DNA from: Macrolepiota albuminosa
Lineage: Eukaryota > Basidiomycota > Agaricomycetes > Agaricales > Agaricaceae
Reading direction: 5' to 3'
Length of the DNA: 64,000 nucleotides
Assembly: GCA_027475525.1 (NCBI GenBank)
Contig: JAMWFC010000122.1
Coordinates: 1,116,001-1,180,000, forward strand
Position 1 is the stretch's first letter; the number at the start of each line of letters is the position of its first letter. The notes under the pieces were generated by a model that did not search any database, was not told the origin of the DNA, and saw only the letters and a program-made list of their open reading frames with translations. Positions 46,333 through 56,400 of the stretch are shown one piece after another. The position numbers and the translations under genes are program-made.

Positions 46333-46335
46333 CTC

Positions 46336-47319
46336 CTACCTATGCAAACGGACAGCAAGAAAAGAATTACAAAACACTCCCACTGAAACTAAGAACTCCC
46401 ACTGTTCCTTCAAAGCAGGCGTGGTGTTAGCATGAATAACTTGAAGCCCATTGTTGTCATCGGAATCTTGTTCATCAAGATTGGCATAGGTGCAACAAGC
46501 CTTTTCACGGGCATGATCCTTAGCACCTTGAAAAATGAGGTCCTTGATGGCAGAGGGCATGTCACGAGCACAGAGACAAGAGATGTGTCCATCACGACCA
46601 CAACAGTGACAGCCATCACCATTCAACTTGTCACACCAAATGTACTTCCCTTCCTTAAATCTGTCAGTAGCTGGCTCACGCTGAGTCTTTCCCTTCCTCT
46701 TGTCCTTCTCCAACCGTGCTGAATTACCAAACTTGGACTTGATGATGTACTCGCTATTTGCAGATCCAATGAGAGTAGATTTGATTTTTGTGAGGTCAGG
46801 TTTAGTTTCCTGAGCGAGAATGCTGGTGTGGATGGCATGATAAGAAGAGTTGAGGCGGCGGAGAAGGTGATCACTGATAGTAGTGTCCGAAACAGTTTCA
46901 CCAAGGTTCTTGAGCACCTGGAAAGCAGTAGTGACAGCCTGAATGTAGATTTCAATAGGACGGGAAGAATCATGTTCAATAGCATCAATATTGTTATGAG
47001 CACAGATGCGGTGGCCCATCGTTGATTTATTGTATGCTGCTTTAAGAGTAGACCATGCAGCAGCAGCAGATTTGATGCTCTTGATTCTGTAGCGATGCTC
47101 AGGTTCCATAGAAGCATAAATATACGCAACTAGAGCTTTGTCCATTTTCTCTTCCCCTTCAGCAACTGTCCCAAATGTCACCCAATCAGCTCCAACACCC
47201 ATGAAAAACATCTCCATGTTTTCTGCCCATTCCATCCAATGGTCATCACCAAGTTTGGTGGATTCAGCAAGGGCCTTTGAAAGAAAAGCTGAGATAGTGG
47301 TGGAATTGGTAGAGGACAT
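46336..47319 (-). CDS. Gag protein of the gag-only LTR element
   Basis: Intact 327-aa minus-strand ORF. The N-terminal and middle parts (WMEWAENMEMFFMGVGADWV, AAWSTLKAAYNKSTMGHRIC, LLRRLNSSYHAIHTSIL) match the Copia gag UBN2 pattern. A zinc knuckle CHCCGRDGHISCLC (variant CCHC with an extra Cys) lies near residue 240, preceded by a basic KDKRKGKTQRE stretch. The stop lies three bases from the LTR. The protein would form particles and bind RNA. An uninterrupted frame inside an otherwise decayed nest suggests recent arrival or recent activity. Confidence 0.88.
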   Translation of the reverse strand: MSSTNSTTISAFLSKALAESTKLGDDHWMEWAENMEMFFMGVGADWVTFGTVAEGEEKMDKALVAYIYASMEPEHRYRIKSIKSAAAAWSTLKAAYNKSTMGHRICAHNNIDAIEHDSSRPIEIYIQAVTTAFQVLKNLGETVSDTTISDHLLRRLNSSYHAIHTSILAQETKPDLTKIKSTLIGSANSEYIIKSKFGNSARLEKDKRKGKTQREPATDRFKEGKYIWCDKLNGDGCHCCGRDGHISCLCARDMPSAIKDLIFQGAKDHAREKACCTYANLDEQDSDDNNGLQVIHANTTPALKEQWEFLVSVGVFCNSFLAVRLHR

Positions 47320-47523
47320 GATGTTTAAAAAGCCAGCCTAAGGGACAGTGGTTGTGGTTGAGGAAAAAATGTGGGCATGAGGCAACCACGGAGAACGTGA
47401 TGGAGACTGAACAGCAATCCGACAATGTGTGCAGCCAGCGGTTACATGTCAAAAAAATAAATAAGTAAAAGAAAGTCATGAGGTTGTGAATGAGATGTGC
47501 AGGGTCACTTGGGGCCCATAACC

Positions 47524-47809
47524 TGTTGAACGGGTCGTCGCTGAGGCCAGGAATGGAGAGTGCAGGCGTGTAAAAGAGGCCAGGGAGTGAGTCAAACATG
47601 AGTATGTGTAAGTGCGACCACCGTCAAAGGAATGCTTTAAGAGGCACAGTCAGTGAGGATAAAAAGAAGTGGCCACGTGAGGCCAGTGCAGGAACACAAC
47701 AATAAGCGTATTGAAGGTGAAGAATACAATATACATAACTACGAGTTATGCACAAAAGTATTTGTACATATTAGTATTTAAGATGTCCATGCAGCCTGGT
47801 AGTGTAGCA
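47524..47809 (-). repeat. Gag-only element 5' LTR
   Basis: 286 bp, TGTTGAACGG...AGTGTAGCA. Partner of 46047-46332. Confidence 0.92.
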
Positions 47810-48250
47810 CTGGATACTACCAATACATCGCCCAACTACTGAACATTGGGTCATATGTACTATTCTTCCACATATTGGTGAGATCCACCTCTTCAATAGT
47901 TTTGCACAATGAGAACCATGGACTACCGAAGTTAAGGTATGTATACTAAATTAGGTTCAGTATTTCAAATGTTAACACATGAATAGGATATCATGCGATT
48001 CATTGCTTGTTTAATCTTTTTGGCTAATATGAATGGCCATTCACTACATGTCATCACTTCTGGTTGGATTGCTCAGTCTACCATTATAAATTCACGACAA
48101 ACAAATGGAGTTGACTGTGGAGTATGGGTTATTTCAAATATCGCTGCAGTTTTTTTGGGTTATACAGTTACCAATATCAATGAGCTCAAAATACCTCTCA
48201 TTCTGAGCTCTCTTTTACAAATCCTCACTGCATTGCCTGTTGTTCTATAA

Positions 48251-50515
48251 GTTAGCAATATATCTATAGTTCTTATATTCTGCCTGAGTGCAACTAAAAA
48301 GTATAATATCACAAGTATCTCCATACATGTTAAGCTAATAGATTTTGATACATGAACTCTTTTGCCTTGTAAAGTGCGGGGAAATCCTCTCTCTCCAGAG
48401 TTGTTTACATCCCTAAATCTTCCAAAGACTTCAGCACCACAGAAACACTCTTAAATATATTGTTAGCCATTTCCACTCCACTTCAGCTCCAGCCAACTGT
48501 AGGATTTCCTGCTGATACGTACAAATCCATTTTTCTAGTTTGGTAACACCGACAATGGCATTGAAGATAGGATCTGCATCATGGCTCTTGACATAGGCGG
48601 TATACAATAATTCAACATAGTTGAATGGAGAATCAAAAACCATAGCTGTAAGCTTCCTTGCCACTCTCTTAGCTCTGGCAGACCAATATAAAACATGGTG
48701 AGGGTTATTTCTAGACCCTCATGTTAGATAATGTATGGCTATGCAATATAGCAAACATACTGTGAAGAAGCTTGATGCTCATTTTGAGATGGCTAAGAGT
48801 CAGACAAACATTTGACTTCATGTAGCTTCCTTGGTTTCACTTTAGGCCTAGGCAAAGTATGAGTATAATAGAGGAGTTCTGCTCAAAGTACATATCTTTC
48901 TGCTCTAATTGACACATAGCTTTTCTTGTGTCGAGCACTAATAACAGCTTTGTTCCTGGTTCCAATCAAGTTAACATACTTTTTAGCAAAGAATAACAAC
49001 TATGGACTTACTTGTGATAGCTTCATTTGCTTTTAGCATTGGCAGCAAGCCTGCGCTCTTCTTGTGTATTGTAAAGACGGCGGTGTCTCATGGGATGAGG
49101 AACAAATCAAAGTTGGATGTCCAAGATTAAGTTAAGTGTGAAGCATTCGCTTTAAGTTGTCTTACCTTTTTGACTTTGTCTTACCTTTTTTAGTTGTACG
49201 TCAAATTATATCCTACTTTGAAGAGTTATTCGCTAGTCTCTCACATAGAGACAGCCTAAATATTCATCACATTCTACAGACAAGCACAATTATCTGCCAT
49301 AAACAACAAGCAAATTTGTGGACCCAATACAGACTCTGCATAGAGGTACAGACAAGTGTGTGGAAATTTCACATTTAGGGTTAATTCTATTGGCAGGTTC
49401 TGAGGTTATGGAGCCTTTTTGGAGGCCTCTGCTCAACAATAGTTCACGTTGTCTGAACTCTCACAAAAAGGACCCAAAGCTGTTCTTGGCATGGTGCCAT
49501 AGTCTGGCAGACGCCAAGTCGGGAACAGTAGGGCCAAAAAGTCTCACCTTTCTTCTATATGTATGCAATCCGTAGGACAATTTTTTGACATCTTCAAACT
49601 GCCATGACAGGTGAGTCTTCATTTTTTCTTTTCTCTGTTCTTTTATGATTAGGCTGCATTCATAGCAGTTGTGCTGACCTTGGCATCGACGCCAGTTATG
49701 CAGTCATAATCTATTTCTTGACAAACACACTTTTATACATCCTACTCCATCCAATGTCTCCTTTTCTGATTGGAATTCAGGTCCCCAACTTATCCTACTG
49801 CTCACATCCACTCCCTACCAATACAGTACGCATGCAAACTTTTATTTCATTATTTTTACTAACGTTTTATATTTTTTTTTTGGATTGCCATGCGGTAGCC
49901 AACGTAGCTCCTGGAAAGCCAGACTCATCTTAGTTGAGCACAGATAGTAAGTGTCTTGTCTGTCATATTTTGAGTTTCTTCTGACAAATGCTAGTCTTAT
50001 TGCCCGCAGCACACCAACAACTGGGCTGTGCTCATCTGTGCCTCTAGGTACTGCTGTGTGCATTGTCCTTGACAATGATGATGATCCTCACTCACCCTCC
50101 AACAGCACATGGCCAATGCCCTTGGCATGTACAACACCCTATCATCCCCACCTATCCATCTGACCACCCCAGGTACCACACCGTCACAGCATCCCAGATT
50201 CCAACATCATCCTCATGCTTGCCAGCAATGCCTCCTGTACCCCACACAGCTCTTTCCCTGGCTGCATCTATGCTGACCGAGGCAGACACATTGAGCTCTC
50301 CAGTGATAACATCAAGGTCAACTACCACGGCTATGATATCACCGTCATTGACACTACCTCTCTACAACTATCATGTCTGATGAGGCACGGATAGAGGAGT
50401 TCAATCTCAAAGAGATGTGAAAGAGCCCTAACAGACGGAACTGTGCATCTTGTTACGTGTTTTTTGACTCAACCATCATCGTCTTGTCACATCAGAGGTA
50501 AGCTGCTAGTTTATA
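48251..50515. other. KDZ cargo region without assignable gene
   Basis: Small ORFs on both strands (for example minus 48664-48431 and plus 49157-49933), none assigned. GTTTTTTTGG-type AT-rich sequence. Near 50290-50400 the plus strand reads HIELSSDNIKVNYHGYDITV, and directly after it comes a short isocitrate dehydrogenase fragment. It may contain further captured or decayed exons. Confidence 0.5.
50365..50425 (+). pseudogene. Isocitrate dehydrogenase fragment 1 (deleted)
   Basis: Reads [22 protein letters not shown], homologous to the exon at 52760-52825, with TGG changed to TGA. It is preceded by GACACTACCTCTCTACA, which in fragment 2 lies just before the first IDH exon, so this is a second copy of the same captured region with an internal deletion. 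Confidence 0.75.
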
Positions 50516-50742
50516 CAGTGGCTCAAAAAACTGTCCCAATGTTTCATACTTTTTGAAAGATGACATTGGCATGAAGGATGGGAAGTACATAAAATCCTGA
50601 TTAAATCATGTAAAATACTATGGCATCGTAGCTACAAATTGAATCTAAGTTTATGTAATCGAGATCAAAACTGATGGAGCAATAGCCATTTTAAGATATT
50701 CACTCATTGGGACAGTTTTTTGAGCATCTCTAATTTTAGTAT

Positions 50743-51792
50743 CTAGTACTTTGTATGTCCTCTATTTGCTTTGATAACTGCTTGAATCCTTCTAGGCATG
50801 CTTTCTATTAGTCTTTGGCATACCTTTGGTGGTATTTCATCCCACTCCTTTGCAACCCTCTCCCATAATTCATGCACACCATAAGGAGGTGTTTCATACT
50901 GCCTAAGTTGCTCTTTGAGGTACTCCTAGAGATGTTCAATAGGGTTGAGATCAGGGGATTGGGCTGGCCACCAAAGGACATTAAAGTTGCTGTCCTCAAA
51001 CCACTTGTCAGCCCTCTTGGAGTTGTGTTTGGAGTTATTGTCCTGTTGAAAGTAGTGGGCACCCTCCTCCATCTCCAACTTTTCAAAATTCTCCTTTGCT
51101 CCATCATCTAAAATTTCAGAGCACTGCTCTGCATTCATGATCCCCACCACCTCTACAAGCTTTTCTACCTCATTCCAACTCATACAGCCCCATACCATGA
51201 GATTATTCCCTCCTCCATGCTTCACAGTAGATGTAGTTGTTTGGTCTGAAATGTCTTCTTCTTGTAGCTTCCACACATACTGCTTCCCATCTGACCCAAT
51301 CCTGTTAATCTTTGTCTCATCTGTCCACAACACCCTTTTCCAGTCCTCTATAGTCCAGTTCTGATGCTTCTGAGCCCATTTAAGCTGTAGTTGTCAATGT
51401 TTAGCTTTGAGCATAGGAACTTTTCTCTTGGTAGCAGACCAATACCCCTCCTCCTTCAACACATTCCAGACAGTCTTGGAAGAGACAGGGTTGAAAATGA
51501 TGTTGTTGATAAAATTAGTGGCCTGGACAGCTGTATCAAGTCTTCCAGTTGAGATTTGTCGAATAATAGCCTGTTTATCACATGGAGTAAGCTTAGCAGG
51601 ACGGCCTCCAGGATGGTTTTCCTTGTCCATCTCCAACTCTCTACTAGTCCTCCCAGTAGTAGACTTCCCTAAACCAGTTTGAGCCCCAATCTGACCAGAG
51701 AATACCCTTAAGCAAGAAGAGAAGCAACAGTAGAGTGTTGTGCAGAAGGAATAGGTTTCATGATAGTGGTTGAAGGTCAAGATGTGGTTCAA
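50743..51792 (-). pseudogene. Tc1-like DDE transposase, two premature stops
   Basis: Minus strand. The N-terminal part has the helix-turn-helix region GGRPAKLTPCDKQAIIRQIS and KTVWNVLKEEGYWSATKRKV. The catalytic part has LWTDETKINR (first Asp, about 51325), HYFQQDNNSKHNSK (second Asp, about 51050) and WPAQSPDLNPIEHL (third acidic position, about 50940). Two stops interrupt it: TGA after MLKAKH (CGA expected, Arg) and TAG after NPIEHL (TGG expected, Trp). Both are C-to-T or G-to-A changes. The 77-bp duplication lies near the start, so the N-terminal 20-30 codons shown by the open frame are unreliable. Confidence 0.9.
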
Positions 51793-51886
51793 CCAGCTTG
51801 AACTACTTAGAGTGTTGTGCAGAAGGAATAGGTTTCATAATAGTGGTTGAAGGTCAAGATGTGGTTCAACCAGCTTGAACTACTCC
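51731..51886. repeat. 77-bp-period tandem duplication inside Tc1 element
   Basis: TAGAGTGTTGTGCAGAAGGA at 51731 recurs at 51808 (period 77) with one or two mismatches. Confidence 0.85.
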
Positions 51887-52398
51887 CAAATATATCTAAA
51901 CATAGTCACATGACTTTGTTTATATTCCCACATGCAACCTACTCTTTATTTCTGAGTAAAATAGGGATAAACCTGAAAAATTAGAGATGCTCAAAAAACT
52001 GTCCCAATGAGTGAATATTTTAAAATGGCTATTGCTCCATCGGTTTTGATCTTGATTACATAAACCTAGATTCATTTTGTAGCTACGATGCCATAGTATT
52101 TTACATGATTTAATCAGGATTTTACATACTTCCCATCCTTCATGCCAATGTCATCTTTCAAAAAGTATGAAATATTGGGACAGTTTTTTGAGCCACTGTA
52201 TATCATTCCACACTATTGCTTGACCCACTGATCTGGGATCACAGCGTCGATGTGGACAGCGCGAGCTTGTAACTTATCAGGTCGTATCATCAGAAGGGCA
52301 AGGCCATCTTACCCTACTTTTTGTACCTTTTCCAGCACTTTTTCCTGGTTCCGTGAGTATATATTGTCTCTGGCAATCGATCTTTTCAGTCGTTGTTG

Positions 52399-52830
52399 AC
52401 ACTACCTCTCTACAGAAATAGCTCAGAAAATTGTTGTACAGAATTCTATCGTTGAGCTCAATGTAGACAAGATGACCTGGATAATCTGAAAGAAGATTAG
52501 AGAAGAGGTATTCCCGTCCATCATTCTTTGATGACAACTCAGTTGATTATGGTAAAATTTTCCCACCTAGCTCATCCTTCCCTATCTTCAAGTTGACATC
52601 AAGTACTATGATCTTGGCCTGGAATACAGGAACCAGGTGTGTATTGACGTTGAACATCACAATGTGTGGCTCAAGAGTCTGTAGACAAATGACCAAGCCA
52701 CCATCAATGCTGCCAATGCCATTCTGGAACACAGCGTTGATATCAAATGTGCCACTATCACGTCTGATGAGGCATGGGTGGAGGAGTTCAATCTCAAAGA
52801 GATGTGGAAGAGCCCCAACAGAACTGTACG
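52399..52830 (+). pseudogene. Captured NADP-isocitrate dehydrogenase gene fragment with introns
   Basis: Three consecutive exons of the N-terminal region of NADP-dependent isocitrate dehydrogenase are recognisable. Exon a (about 52419-52508): EIAQKIVVQNSIVELNVDKM, then a stop where Trp is conserved, then KKIREE. Exon b (about 52571-52637): LILPYLQVDIKYYDLGLEYR. Exon c (about 52682-52826): [47 protein letters not shown]. Introns lie between them (GTATTCCC...CACCTAG; GTGTGTATTG...CTGTAG), so the capture was at DNA level, not by retroposition. Key substitutions (NVDKM for the conserved DGDEM) and the stop show it is not functional. It sits inside the KDZ element. Confidence 0.9.
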
Positions 52831-53493
52831 TCTCATTACATGTCTTCTACTACTTTATTCTTCTTTGAATGCCTCTTCCAAGAAGTGAACTGCCTCGCTG
52901 CTGCCTATCTCCCTTCTCAGCCCTATGACTTTTTGACTTTTTTATGGGATATAGGAAGATGAGACTTCTGAAGGCTTCTGCGATCAAAAAATTTTTGGGA
53001 GTCTGAGTCAGCAACACATGTCTTGGCTCCTGTCGCCTGTCACTACTTGTTGCTAAATGTTGCCATGCAATGTTTAATACTGCCAGCCCCTTCAGTTTTC
53101 TTCATGTTTTGGTAAATGCTCTATCACATCTATGTCCATGCAAGTCAACTGGTACTTATTTTTCTTCCAGATAGTTATGTACCAGGTACGCTGTCTTTTG
53201 TGAAGAATATATAGCATGATATTGGAATCTCCATGGTTGACTAAGAACACAACAAATAACACAACATGTCAACAGTCTTCTTATCTGCCCCCTTCTGCTT
53301 AAGCTTAAAGAACAGGGTGGATCCTTTCAAGAAGATGGCATTATTGTGGTGCTTATACTATTTTTTTCGTTCTCAACACCATCCCTGCTTCCACCTCCAA
53401 ATTTCACAGTCGCAACTAAAAAACTTGTCTGCAATTCACCAAGTATGTTTGCTGTAAATAGCGCTTCAAACATTTGATGACTATTTATTTCAG

Positions 53494-56400
53494 ATGCAAT
53501 CAAAATCTAACAATATGACCCCCAATCCAGAGTCTCCTGGCAATATGACCATTTCATATGATGATGCTGAGCATGGAGATTGCGGTACTGGTATCTTCAT
53601 GCAGAAGGCACATAGTGGTGACATATTCTCTCTGCAAAACAATGACTTTCATGGCCCCATCTCAGTGTATAAAGACCATGGCAGTGACAAAGTTGGTGGT
53701 GGCTCTGAGTTGCCAACCTTTCACATGGATGACCAGGCTGGCAAAGCTTATACACATGAAGACTACTTTAGTGAGCAGGTTGGTGGTGGCTCTAACATGC
53801 CTGCCATCAGTCGATATACCTTTCATCGTAATATTTCCTTGACTCCAAAAGCTCAACATTGTCAGGAGATGCTGAAGGCTGCTCAGCATCGTATTGATGT
53901 GGTTTCCAGCTCTCCAGCACCTACTTCTGAGCACTCCGAGCATGATTTTTTCGAGGGCCTGGATGATGAAACAATTGCAAGCTTAGCTCACAACCAAACA
54001 TCTAGTTTTGAGAGGAGCCCTGAACCTTCAGCACCGGTTGATGGCAATGAAGTTCAGCCTCACTCATTACTTGAGGACTTTTTCCATGCTGGAGAGTTTC
54101 AACCAATCCAACTTCTGCTGGGCCCTCACGTTACAAGTGCATCACCAGCCTTTGGTGCAGCTATGGCTACTGGTACTACTACAACGTTAGGCAGTGCCAC
54201 TACCACATTGAACACTGCCGCTACCAGTGACAAACATACCAACAAAGTCCCCAATGATTCCACTCCTGTTCAAGATACTACACCTCTGAAACCTTCTCCT
54301 ACAACCACCCCTCCATCGGTTGGCCATTTTTCCACTAAAAAGTGAAACTATTGTGAAGAAAAATTTAGCCACATCCATGAGCTCTTTGCTGAGACTGCCC
54401 GGTTTGTTGGACGTCCCACTGAGGTAGTCCATGGTTGGTTTTTCAATCCGCTGAAAGTAGCCAGTCTTCCAATGCATGGAATATGTACCAAGCATTCTTT
54501 ACCAAAAACTATGAAGAAGAATTAGAGTGTTGTGGCCTTGAGGATGGGATGGGTGGGTTTTTTCTTTATTTCTACTCACTTGTTTAACTCACATACATGA
54601 ATAGACACTGATTGCTGGCCAAGCTTTCAGGAGGAGCATAAGGATGACCTTGAAGCCTTTCTGCATGCTACTCTTGACCTTGACCGCATGCTCACGCAAA
54701 GTCAGACATTTCAACAACGCTCTCGGTCATTTCTCAAGTTTTGCGGAAAGATATAAAAGCTAGTATGTGTGCTTACTTTATCTACACATTTATGTCGCTA
54801 ACATTCTTCACTAGATTGAGGAAGGTGCAGCAAATCAGTCCAAACTTTTTCAATCATTGTTGGAGATTGCGTGAATGAAGATAAAGGTTTGGGCGTAATA
54901 CATGCTTCTCCAGGACTGGAAAATGTAAGTTGCAACTTGAGTCTGATGCTGTCAATTCTTGTTAATGCTGGTGAAGTTCCTCAACAACCGTCTCAAGCTA
55001 AACAATGATACAATGCTTGGTTTAGCAAGATGCGAAGCCTAGTAAGTCACATATGAGCTGCATGCATATATTAGCTCTAATTGTATGCTTGTTACTCAGT
55101 AACATAATCTCAGAGAGAATTACTGGCAGGATCAATGCCGAACAACTTGTTAAAGAGCTCAATGAAGCTCTTGATAAGGTGGTAGCAGCTCTAGAACCTC
55201 CCAGCCCACTCCTCACTGAACAAAATCATGACAATGATCTGGCAATGGACAATGAGATCAACCTCATTTCTGGCTGCAAAGATCCATTCATTGCTTTATT
55301 GAATTTGTCTTCAGCATATAGAGCCATTGCATGTACTGATATTATAAACAGAGTTGGCTACAGAGGCTGCTGGTTAAACATGGGAGAAGGACTGATTGCC
55401 CTGGGGGACCCTTCCCAAGTATCTCATTGGCATCTCCCACGTCATCACTGGGTGGCCTGCCAGCTGCCCATTCCCTCATGAGACAATTAAGCCCAAGAGG
55501 TCCAAAAAGAATGCTAAGGAGGGCAATAGCCAAGGCATCAAGGATCTTGGCACTAAATATGGCAGAGTTCTGCTGACGGCACTTCAAGGAGATGAAATCA
55601 AGTTTGTCAAGGCTGACCCTGAAAGGATCGCACAAAACTCTGTTCCTGTTATTGCTACCTCTCTCCCTACCAACAACAATCCACCCTCATGCCAGGCTCG
55701 ATCTCTTTTTGCCAATGGTAAAGTGTTTCTAGGACTAGCTGCACCCAAAAGTTCTGCCGCTACTCATGTTAAGTGCAGGAAGATTCCACAAGAAGTCATC
55801 AGTGTTGAATCTGATACCCCTCCAAACTCTTTGACTACCATCTCAAAACTTTCAACCACTGCACTGAAACATTCCACAAAATACAGCCAGCAGCAACTGA
55901 TTGACATCAAGTCTGGAGATTCTGACAGTGACCATCCAATTGCTCTTGTCAAGAAGAAAGTGCCCACAAAGCGTATTGTTGCTGTTAGTAGCAGTGACTC
56001 TGACAGTGGCAAGAATACGAAGCAACGCAGGCTTTCACCAGATGATTCGGAGGACAATATCAATACCATTGGATCTGACAATGACTATATGGGTGGTCAA
56101 GATGACGATCTGTTGGAAACAGGGCTAGAGGTTTCTCCATGCCAAAGACCTCATAATAGGGCCAGTCGAAAGGGTAAGGACAGAGATAATATCAAGTTTT
56201 CTAAGCCTAAGCCTATTTCAAATGCTTCTGTCCCACTGAACACCGCTATATTGCCAAATGCGACTGCACCACTAAACGACCAACTAGCTGAAGTCCCCCC
56301 AACTATTATTCCAGCCACTCATCCCTGCCCTCATCCTCTCTCACATAAACCAGTGGTCCCAGCACCAGCAGCCCAAACCACAGGATCCAGAGCACCTATT

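Larger units (their letters stand above)
46047..47809 (-). mobile_element. Gag-only LTR retrotransposon (TR-GAG type)
   Basis: 1763 bp with two 286-bp LTRs (46047-46332, 47524-47809) and target duplication CTGGA (46042-46046, 47810-47814). The internal 1191 bp hold a single minus-strand gag ORF and a primer-binding site (47523-47511) identical to that of the surrounding Copia element. No protease, integrase or RT is present. It therefore resembles terminal-repeat elements with GAG described in plants, which depend on a relative for reverse transcription and integration. LTRs are similar and retain many CpGs, so it is younger than the outer Copia. Confidence 0.92.
42096..48250 (+). pseudogene. 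KDZ transposase with CxC1 cluster and ULP1-like protease, interrupted
   Basis: Order: variable N-terminus (42096); CxC1-like cysteine cluster (about 42500-42960) with CRTGGGC, then WCSCKNLPYVL...NDLFPTAPLHPRIA and FYARRGFVV after frame changes; transposase core with NVCVDGNFNHRHL (about 43400), GLMALVCHHDIPIFLTNINM, VLYDVGCVLDRS (about 43810) and GLTDGEGVECLWSHMRKLIA (about 44025-44080), which supply the RNase H-like D, D and E; helical C-terminal part (44100-45240); then a ULP1-type cysteine protease whose His (TTEHWV, about 47835) and Cys (NGVDCGVWV, about 48115) are visible. A gag-only LTR element at 46047-47809 separates the protease halves. Some gaps between frames are introns (about 50 bp), others true shifts and stops, so the gene is probably dead. 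Confidence 0.85.
50516..52198 (-). mobile_element. Tc1/mariner transposon
   Basis: Ends CAGTGGCTCAAAAAACTGTC and its inverse, flanked by TA on both sides (50514-50515, 52199-52200). Terminal inverted repeats are about 220 bp (50516-50737 and 51977-52198). Each arm carries CTCAAAAAACTGTCCCAAT at its outer edge and the inverse at its inner edge, giving four copies. Length 1683 bp including a 77-bp duplication at 51731. Confidence 0.95.
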
